Made by a program: the position numbers and the translations under genes | In this document: piece after piece, positions 58,248-64,000 of the stretch | Position numbering within the stretch: position 1 is the stretch's first letter | How the letters are laid out: every line of letters begins with the position of its first letter | The notes under the pieces: generated by a model | What the model was told of the DNA's origin: nothing | The model's input: only the letters and a program-made list of their open reading frames with translations | The model's database searches: none | Origin: Mycolicibacterium mageritense | GTDB taxonomy: Bacteria > Actinomycetota > Actinomycetes > Mycobacteriales > Mycobacteriaceae | Assembly (NCBI RefSeq): GCF_010727475.1 | Contig: NZ_AP022567.1 | Location: forward strand, 5,890,001 to 5,954,000 | Direction: 5' to 3' | DNA: 64,000 nucleotides

Positions 58248-59474
58248 CTAGCCGACCGACGCCGCGATTTCGTCGGGTTTTGGCTGGTCAGCCAGCAGTC
58301 GTTGGATCGGCTTGATGGCGACATCGACACTCGCGATCCGCATCGCGAGTTCCCGCAGAACCGCGAGTGCCCGGCTGCGCCGGAAGACCAGTCTGGCGAG
58401 CCCGCGCGAGTTGTCCTGCGCGGCCTCCACGCGGGGACGTTGGGTGCGCTCGTAGGCCGAGAGGACATCGGCGAGGTTCTCGCGGTGCGCGTGCCTCAGC
58501 AGTCGGCACAGCACCCAGGCCGACTCCATCGCCATGCCCGCGCCGATTCCGGCGGTGGGCAGGAATCCGGCTGCCGCGTCGCCCAGGAGCACGGTGCGTG
58601 ACGTCGTCCACGCGGCGCTGCGGCAATCGGTCAACGACCAGTAGTACGGGTCGGGATCGTCGGCGACGGCAGACAGGGCGGCTTCGATCGGCGGATCCAC
58701 CACCGTGAGCGTGCGCCGGAACTGTTCGACGAAGGCCGCAGCACCGGCGGCGGTGTCGGCCCGCGGGCCGCCGAGGAACACCCCGACCGCGCCGGCCACC
58801 GGGTACAGCCCTGCGAAACGTCCCACACCCCAGAGTTCCTCACCGCGCTGCGCGGGGACGGCGTGCGCGGGTGCCCACACGACCCACCCGCCCCACTGCG
58901 TGTCGACCACTTCGACGGGGCGCGCCGACGGTATCAGTTCCCTTGTGCTGGAGTTGATTCCGTCGGCGATGAGCACGAGGTCGAAGTCCAGTTCCCGGAC
59001 GTGGTCGCGTTCGGACATGCGTATCCGGACCCCCTCGGCGGTCTCTGTGACGGCCCCGACGGTGGTACCGAGCGTCACGGCGCAGCCGCCGGACGTGAGA
59101 ACTTCGATGAGGGCGCCACGGGAAATTCCTCGATAGTCGCCGTAGCGCTGGAGGATTCGCGTCATCGAGTCGACGCGGAGCAGGCGGCCGGTGTGTCCGC
59201 GCATGGCGTAGTCGTGGAACGGCACGCTGGCCGCCCGGTAGGCCTCGCGTACCCCGAGCTCGTCGAGCGCGCCGTCCGCCATGGGCATCAGGGCCAGCAT
59301 GTAGCCGGGGTGCTTTCCGTCCTCGGCGCGTTCGATGAGCACGGGACGGTGGCCGGCCCGCCGCAGCAACTGGGCCGCGGTGATTCCGGCGATGCCTGCG
59401 CCGACCACGAGAATTCTGAGGTTGTCAGAGGCGGCCTGCTGGTATTGATCGGCGATTGTCGTGGGAATGAACAT
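58248..59474 (-). CDS. FAD-dependent aromatic monooxygenase (PheA/TetX class)
   Basis: A 408-residue group A flavin monooxygenase. ATG 59474 is preceded by GGAAGGAAAG. It has the FAD motif RILVVGAGIAGITAAQLLRR, the DG motif region DLVLIADGINSSTREL and the second FAD motif VLLGDAAAGFLPTAGIGAGM. Substrate is not evident; enzymes of this class hydroxylate phenols, polyketides or antibiotics including tetracyclines and rifamycins. Position divergent from a TetR regulator (76 bp apart) resembles inducible detoxification pairs such as the TetX-like pair of M. abscessus. This analogy is inference. Confidence 0.88.
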   Translation of the reverse strand: MFIPTTIADQYQQAASDNLRILVVGAGIAGITAAQLLRRAGHRPVLIERAEDGKHPGYMLALMPMADGALDELGVREAYRAASVPFHDYAMRGHTGRLLRVDSMTRILQRYGDYRGISRGALIEVLTSGGCAVTLGTTVGAVTETAEGVRIRMSERDHVRELDFDLVLIADGINSSTRELIPSARPVEVVDTQWGGWVVWAPAHAVPAQRGEELWGVGRFAGLYPVAGAVGVFLGGPRADTAAGAAAFVEQFRRTLTVVDPPIEAALSAVADDPDPYYWSLTDCRSAAWTTSRTVLLGDAAAGFLPTAGIGAGMAMESAWVLCRLLRHAHRENLADVLSAYERTQRPRVEAAQDNSRGLARLVFRRSRALAVLRELAMRIASVDVAIKPIQRLLADQPKPDEIAASVG

Positions 59475-59550
59475 CGGCTTTCCTTCCACCTGCTGTGACT
59501 CGACGCTACCATTGTCTGTACCAGGTGGTCCACACTGCTATGCTGAGCGA

Positions 59551-60171
59551 ATGCACGAGGGCCGGCTCAACCGGATGCCGGCGGCGCGCCGCAGGCGTTT
59601 GATGGAGGTCGCCGCCGATGAGTTCGCCTCCAGCGGTTATGTGAACGCGTCGCTGAACAGGATCATCGCGACCTGCGGTATGAGCAAGAGTTCGTTTTAC
59701 TACGTGATCGACTCAAAGGGCGAGCTCTTTGATTTCGTCATGCGCGAGCTGATTCGCGATGTCTCCGACAAATTCGATATACCCGCACCACGTGAATTCG
59801 ACGGTGACGATTTCTGGCAGCGCGTGGAGGCATTCTTTGCCGAGCTCACTGCGGTGTCGGCTCGTGAGGCGTCGGCGCTGACGCTCGGCCGGATGTTCTA
59901 CGCGGGCGCACCCGACGATGAAGCCGGTGCCGCAGCCGAGTTGATCAACGCGGTCCGGGGCTGGGTCGAGGAATTGCTGCGCGTCGGCCGCCGGTGCGGT
60001 GCGGTGCGAGACGATCTGCCCGAAGCGCTGCAATACGAGGTGGCGGTGCGGCTGCTGCAGGTGTTCGACGAGTGGACGGTGGCCCACTACGAGGAGTTGA
60101 CGGCCGGGGATCGTGAGCAGTTGGCGGTGGCCCAGTTCGCCACCGTCAAGCGGGTACTGGCGGCTGTCTAA
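59551..60171 (+). CDS. TetR-family transcriptional regulator
   Basis: A 206-residue repressor. ATG 59551 gives MHEGRLNRMPAARRRRLMEV; the HTH is ASSGYVNASLNRIIATCGMS KSSFYYVIDSKGELF, textbook TetR. The C-terminal ligand domain is divergent. It is divergent from the FAD monooxygenase and 110 bp ahead of the ABC exporter genes, so it could control both. Imperfect ACCA-GG-TGGT symmetry near 59520-59529 in the divergent region is a possible operator. Confidence 0.93.
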   Translation: MHEGRLNRMPAARRRRLMEVAADEFASSGYVNASLNRIIATCGMSKSSFYYVIDSKGELFDFVMRELIRDVSDKFDIPAPREFDGDDFWQRVEAFFAELTAVSAREASALTLGRMFYAGAPDDEAGAAAELINAVRGWVEELLRVGRRCGAVRDDLPEALQYEVAVRLLQVFDEWTVAHYEELTAGDREQLAVAQFATVKRVLAAV

Positions 60172-60191
60172 GGTTCTGGCAGGTAAATACT

Positions 60192-60220
60192 TTCACTAAT
60201 CTCTGAAACTTCAGTATAGT
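60192..60220 (+). promoter_or_regulatory. promoter of the ABC exporter operon with embedded inverted repeat
   Basis: TTCACT (60192-60197) and TATAGT (60215-60220) are spaced by exactly 17 bp, a strong SigA-type promoter for mycobacteria. The spacer ends with CTGAAACTTCAG (60203-60214), an inverted repeat with CTGAA/TTCAG arms lying between -35 and -10, where a bound repressor would block transcription. The TetR protein encoded just upstream is the obvious candidate. Confidence 0.68.
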
Positions 60221-60281
60221 GTGATTCCTCGCGCTGCACGGCGTCGAGCCGGTGCACGTCCGAACGGGGAGGGCGCACGAT

Positions 60282-61163
60282 ATGAGCCAGCCGGTCACTG
60301 ACGAGGTGATCTGTGTCCGCGGGCTGACGTACACGTACCCGGGTGCCACGGAACCTGCGGTGCGCGGTATGGATTTCACCGTCTGCCAGGGCGAGGTCTT
60401 CGGGTTTCTGGGGCCCAGCGGTGCGGGCAAGTCAACCACCCAGAAACTGCTCATCGGACTGCTGCGCGGCCACGGCGGCCAGGCCACGGTGTGGGGCCGC
60501 GATCCGCTCGACTGGGGCCATGACTACTACGAGCGCATCGGTGTCTCGTTCGAACTGCCCAATCACTACCAGAAGCTGACCGGCCTGGAGAACCTGCAGT
60601 TCTTCGCGTCGCTGTACGGCGTGCCGACCGCCGACCCGATGCAACTGCTGGAGGCGGTCGGTCTGGCCGACGACGTCCGTACCAGGGTCGGCCGGTACTC
60701 GAAGGGCATGCAGATGCGGTTGACCTTCGCCCGCTCGATGCTGAACAACCCGGAGTTGCTGTTCCTCGACGAGCCGACGTCGGGGCTCGATCCGGTCAAT
60801 GCGCGCAAGGTTCGCGACATCGTGCTCGGTCTCAAAGCCCAGGGGCGCACTGTCTTTCTCACCACGCACAACATGGCCACCGCCAACGAACTGTGCGATC
60901 GGGTGGCGTTCGTCGTCGACGGGCGCATCGTGGCGATGGACACCCCGGCCGAGCTCAAGATTGCGCGCAGCAGGCGGTCGGTCCGGGTCGAATTCCGCGG
61001 TGCCGACGGCGCATTGGAGTCCGCCGAGTTCGCTCTCGACGGCCTCGCCGACGACCCCGCGTTTCATGCGGTGTTGCGCGAGCGGCAGGTCGAGACGATC
61101 CACAGCCTGGAGGCCAGCCTCGACGACGTGTTCGTCGAGGTCACCGGAAGGCAGCTGCTGTGA
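60282..61163 (+). CDS. ABC exporter, ATP-binding protein (Rv2688c-like)
   Basis: A 293-residue drug-type ATPase. ATG 60282 follows GGGGAGGG. Walker A GPSGAGKST, signature YSKGMQMRLTFARSML, Walker B LLFLDEPTSGLDP and H-loop FLTTHNMATANEL are intact; the C-terminal DDVFVEVTGR is typical of DrrA/CcmA-type exporters. It partners with the two permeases downstream (GTGA overlap). In M. tuberculosis the Rv2686c-Rv2688c system is reported to export fluoroquinolones; equivalence here rests on layout and position after Rv2689c. Confidence 0.9.
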   Translation: MSQPVTDEVICVRGLTYTYPGATEPAVRGMDFTVCQGEVFGFLGPSGAGKSTTQKLLIGLLRGHGGQATVWGRDPLDWGHDYYERIGVSFELPNHYQKLTGLENLQFFASLYGVPTADPMQLLEAVGLADDVRTRVGRYSKGMQMRLTFARSMLNNPELLFLDEPTSGLDPVNARKVRDIVLGLKAQGRTVFLTTHNMATANELCDRVAFVVDGRIVAMDTPAELKIARSRRSVRVEFRGADGALESAEFALDGLADDPAFHAVLRERQVETIHSLEASLDDVFVEVTGRQLL

Positions 61164-61870
61164 GGCGCTTTCGCAGCGCAGTGCGGCTCGAGCTGCTGTT
61201 GCAGATCCGCCAGCGGTTCCTGCACGCCGCGGTGTTCTCCGGATTGATCTGGCTGGCCGTGTTGCTGCCGATGCCGGCGGCGCTGCGTCCGGTGGCCGAG
61301 CCGTACGTGCTGCTGGGGGACACCTCGATCATCGGCTTCTTCTTCGTCGCAGGCACGGTGTTCTTCGAGAAGCAGGAACGCACTCTCGGTGCCGTGATCT
61401 CGACGCCTTTGCGATTTCACGAGTATCTGTCGGCCAAACTAGCTGTGCTGCTCGGGGTTTCGCTGTTCGTCGCGGTCACGGTGACGGCGTGCGTGCACGG
61501 CGCCACCCACCTTTCGGTCGTGCTGGTGGTCGGTGTGGTGCTCGCGACACTGCTGATGCTGCTCGTCGGGTTCACCAGCTCGCTGCCGTTCGCCTCGGTC
61601 AGCGACTGGTTCCTGGCGGCCACCGTCCCGCTCGCGGTGATGTGCCTGCCCATCCTGCTCTACTCGGGAATCTGGCCGAATCCCGTGCTGTATCTGATCC
61701 CCACCCACGGGCCGCTGCTGTTGTTCGGCGCGGCGTTCGACCAGGTGGACCTCGCCCCGTGGCAGCTCGGCTATGCGATCGGCTACCCGGTGCTGTGCAT
61801 CGCCGGACTGGTCTTGGCCGCGCGAGTGCTCTTCGACCGTTGCATCGTCTCGAAATCAGGTGGTGGGTGA
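61160..61870 (+). CDS. ABC exporter, permease 1
   Basis: A 236-residue membrane protein with six TM helices, start GTG 61160 overlapping the ATPase stop. RRFRSAVRLELLLQIRQRFL is the cytoplasmic elbow helix; FFFVAGTVFFEKQERTLGAV and ISTPLRFHEYLSAKLAVLLG are characteristic of ABC-2-type exporters. It overlaps the second permease by TGATG. Probably forms a heterodimer with it. Confidence 0.9.
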   Translation: MRRFRSAVRLELLLQIRQRFLHAAVFSGLIWLAVLLPMPAALRPVAEPYVLLGDTSIIGFFFVAGTVFFEKQERTLGAVISTPLRFHEYLSAKLAVLLGVSLFVAVTVTACVHGATHLSVVLVVGVVLATLLMLLVGFTSSLPFASVSDWFLAATVPLAVMCLPILLYSGIWPNPVLYLIPTHGPLLLFGAAFDQVDLAPWQLGYAIGYPVLCIAGLVLAARVLFDRCIVSKSGGG

Positions 61871-62637
61871 TGTCGGTTTCCGGCGGTACGACAGTCAGGG
61901 CGCTGCTTGCCTTCGGCCGCAACGACCTTCGCGGGACGTACCGCGACCCGCTGTTGGTCATGATCATCGTCGCGCCGGTGATCTGGACCACGGGTGTCGC
62001 GGTCCTGACACCGCGGGTGACCGACATGTTGGCCCGGCGCAACGGTTTCGACCTGGTTCCGTACTACCCGCTGATCCTCACGGCCTTCCTGTTGCTCACC
62101 AGCATCATCATCGCCGGCGCGCTGGCCGCGTTCCTGGTGCTCGACGAGGTCGACGCGGGAACGCTCACGGCCCTGCGGGTGACCCCGGTGCCGCTTGCGG
62201 CCTTCTTCGGCTACCGCGCCGCGACGGTGATGGTCGTGACCACCGTCTACGTCGTCGTCACGCTGTCGCTGAGCGGCATCTTGCAGCCCGGTCTCATCCC
62301 GGCGCTCATCCCGATCAGCCTGCTGGCGGGGATGTCGGCCGTGGTCACGCTGTTGTTGATCTTGGCCATGGCCGGCAACAAGATTCAGGGGCTTGCCGCG
62401 GTGCGCGGGCTGGGCATGCTGATCGCTGGCCTGCCGTGCGTGCCGTGGTTCATCGACACCGGCTGGGGTCTGCTGTTCGGCGTGCTGCCCCCGTTCTGGG
62501 CGGCCAAGGCCTTCTGGGTGGCCTGCGCACACGGTGTGTGGTGGCCGTATGTGCTCGCCGGTGTGGCATACAACGGCGCCGTCGCATGGCCACTGTTCCG
62601 GCGGTTTCTGGCGAAGAACTCCGCAGCCGGACGGTAA
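61870..62637 (+). CDS. ABC exporter, permease 2
   Basis: A 255-residue ABC-2-type membrane protein with six TM helices: elbow LLAFGRNDLRGTYRDPLLVM, then AFLLLTSIIIAGALAAFLVL, DEVDAGTLTALRVTPVPLAA and FGVLPPFWAAKAFWVACAHG. ATG 61870 shares bases with the preceding stop. It completes the exporter. 63 bp separate it from nhaA, which is probably co-transcribed or has its own start. Confidence 0.9.
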   Translation: MSVSGGTTVRALLAFGRNDLRGTYRDPLLVMIIVAPVIWTTGVAVLTPRVTDMLARRNGFDLVPYYPLILTAFLLLTSIIIAGALAAFLVLDEVDAGTLTALRVTPVPLAAFFGYRAATVMVVTTVYVVVTLSLSGILQPGLIPALIPISLLAGMSAVVTLLLILAMAGNKIQGLAAVRGLGMLIAGLPCVPWFIDTGWGLLFGVLPPFWAAKAFWVACAHGVWWPYVLAGVAYNGAVAWPLFRRFLAKNSAAGR

Positions 62638-62700
62638 GTTTGGCAGTGGGTGTGCCGGGAAGCCTGGTCGGCGCCGTCGAACGCTGTCCCGGGAGCACTC

Positions 62701-63993
62701 ATGAGCAATCGCCACGACCGAATCCGCCGTCGTCTGCTGAGCCGCGGATCCTGGTCAGAAGCCAGCCGTTTCGCCGAGATCCTGCGCAAGGAGACGGTCG
62801 GCGGTGCGCTTTTGCTCGCGGCCGCGGGCGCCGCGCTGGTGTGGGCGAACTCGCCGTGGTCGGCGGCCTATCACAGCATGTCGGCGTTCGTCGTCGGTCC
62901 CGAATCGTTGCACCTGAACCTGAGCATCGCGGCCTGGGCAGCCGACGGCCTGCTGGCGATCTTCTTCTTCGTGGTCGGGGTCGAGCTCAAGCGCGAGTTC
63001 GTCGCGGGTGACCTTCGCGATCCGGCGCGGGCCGCCCTGCCCATCGCTGCCGCGGTCGGCGGCATGATCGTCCCGGCCGCGATCTTCATCGGGATCAATC
63101 TGTACACGGGGCATCCCGAGAACCTCGACGGCTGGGCCGTGCCCATCGCGACCGACATCGCCTTCGCGCTGGCCGTGCTGGCGGTGTTGTCGAGTCACCT
63201 GCCCTCGGCGCTGCGCATCTTCCTGCTCACGTTGGCCGTCGTGGACGATCTGTTGGCGATCATCGTCATCGCGGGCTTCTTCACCGATCACCTGTCACCG
63301 GGACCGTTGGCCGCCGCGCTGATCCCCATCGCGCTGTTCGGCGTCGCCGTGCACCGCGGCATGCGGCAGTGGTGGATCCTGCTTCCGCTCGCCGTGGTGG
63401 CGTGGGCGCTGGTCCATGCCAGCGGCGTGCACGCCACCGTCGCGGGCGTGCTGCTGGGCTTCACCGTGCCCGTGCTGGGCGCCAACGCCGCTGCCGAGTC
63501 GTTCGAACACCGGCTGCGACCCGTGTCCGCAGGTTTCGCGGTACCGGTGTTCGCGTTCTTCGCGGCCGGGGTGACCGTCGGCGGCTGGACGGGGTTCGCC
63601 GATGCGCTGAGCCACCCGGTCACATTGGGCGTCATCTGCGGGCTGGTGCTCGGCAAACCCATCGGCGTGCTGGGCACCACTTATCTGCTGGCCCGATTCA
63701 CGCGTGCGAGCCTCGACGAGGATCTGGCCTGGCGCGACGTGCTCGGCGTGGCGCTGCTCGCCGGGATCGGCTTCACGGTTTCGCTGCTGATCGGTGAGCT
63801 CGCCTTCGGCTACGGCACGGTGGCAGGCGCAGACGTCAAGATCGCGGTGCTCACGGGGTCGGTTGTCGCAGGTCTGCTGGCTTCGGCGGTACTGGTCAGT
63901 CGCAATGCCGCCTACCGCCGCATCCACGTGCTGGAAACCACCGACGCCGACCACGACGGTGTGCCCGACATCTATCAGCCTCGACAGGACTGA
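62701..63993 (+). CDS. nhaA: Na+/H+ antiporter NhaA
   Basis: A 430-residue antiporter, ATG 62701 after GGGAG. NhaA hallmarks are AAALVWANSPWSAAYHSMSA, GLLAIFFFVVGVELKREFVA, WAVPIATDIAFALAVLAVLS (the TDIAFA Asp pair region), LRIFLLTLAVVDDLLAIIVI (the essential DD pair) and GIGFTVSLLIGELAF. A C-terminal tail ends DADHDGVPDIYQPRQD. It exports Na+ in exchange for protons for pH and salt control. It ends 7 bp before the right window edge. Confidence 0.96.
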   Translation: MSNRHDRIRRRLLSRGSWSEASRFAEILRKETVGGALLLAAAGAALVWANSPWSAAYHSMSAFVVGPESLHLNLSIAAWAADGLLAIFFFVVGVELKREFVAGDLRDPARAALPIAAAVGGMIVPAAIFIGINLYTGHPENLDGWAVPIATDIAFALAVLAVLSSHLPSALRIFLLTLAVVDDLLAIIVIAGFFTDHLSPGPLAAALIPIALFGVAVHRGMRQWWILLPLAVVAWALVHASGVHATVAGVLLGFTVPVLGANAAAESFEHRLRPVSAGFAVPVFAFFAAGVTVGGWTGFADALSHPVTLGVICGLVLGKPIGVLGTTYLLARFTRASLDEDLAWRDVLGVALLAGIGFTVSLLIGELAFGYGTVAGADVKIAVLTGSVVAGLLASAVLVSRNAAYRRIHVLETTDADHDGVPDIYQPRQD

Positions 63994-64000
63994 GCCCGGT

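Noticed and set aside
1..64000. tRNA or rRNA genes and a tRNA-based attachment site
   Set aside because: No cloverleaf or rRNA segment recognised by eye anywhere, including at the island edge beside sigA.

Overview
The window comes from a high-GC actinobacterium, almost certainly a fast-growing mycobacterium (Mycolicibacterium type). From about 40.0 to 52.9 kb it carries the block found around sigA in mycobacteria: sigA, ppgK, suhB, cei, DUF4193, DUF3093, dut, DUF3710, an alpha/beta hydrolase, an OB-fold protein, DUF3159, ceoC, ceoB, an APC permease and a TrmA-like methyltransferase. This is the order of Rv2703 down to Rv2689c in M. tuberculosis. The drug-type ABC exporter at 60.3-62.6 kb matches the next conserved block (Rv2688c-Rv2686c type).

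The first 40 kb are accessory DNA built around a contractile injection system of the extracellular/cytoplasmic type (eCIS: a phage-tail-like syringe, not a phage and not a T6SS). A minus-strand structural operon (10.4 kb to beyond the left edge) encodes sheath, tube, a tail-assembly protein, a DUF6760 protein, a proline-rich protein with twelve VQR-like motifs, a second tube-like protein, a LysM tube/baseplate adaptor, a VgrG-like spike, a PAAR tip, a gp25-like protein and a large baseplate protein cut by the window edge. A second minus-strand operon (39.9 to 30.6 kb) encodes a 1107-residue candidate effector with an HEGTH motif, a small partner, a LuxR-type regulator, a DUF4255 cap protein, the AAA+ ATPase and a zinc-ribbon/Ig-like membrane protein.

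Between them lie cargo genes on the plus strand (10.6-16.1 kb): a DUF4157 protein (HELTH), a 1316-residue protein whose C-terminus carries the R / STS / ExE signature of an ADP-ribosyltransferase toxin, and a translationally coupled possible immunity protein. A fourth gene (DUF6939-like) follows. It is cut by an IS256-family element with a perfect 8-bp target duplication, and the transposase of that element is frameshifted. Beyond it come a scrambled IS30 remnant, a 13E12/DUF222 HNH-endonuclease gene with an SOS (LexA) box, and an IclR-headed polar-amino-acid ABC importer that looks inserted into the eCIS island. Then come another candidate cargo (HEREH motif) and a cell-envelope group: a Cys-rich repeat lipoprotein, an M23 + transglycosylase + NlpC/P60 hydrolase whose P60 nucleophile Cys is Ser, an NTF2-like lipoprotein and a DUF3298-like membrane protein. 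Four proteins spread over the island share an N-terminal [LM]QRxxGNxA motif, which I read as a possible cargo-loading tag.

The 52.9-60.2 kb segment is a species-variable metabolic insert: D-amino-acid dehydrogenase, a one-TM small subunit and an SSS symporter under a divergent CdaR-type activator, a degenerate GGDEF membrane protein, and a FAD monooxygenase divergent from a TetR regulator. NhaA closes the window. I see no tRNA, rRNA or CRISPR array.
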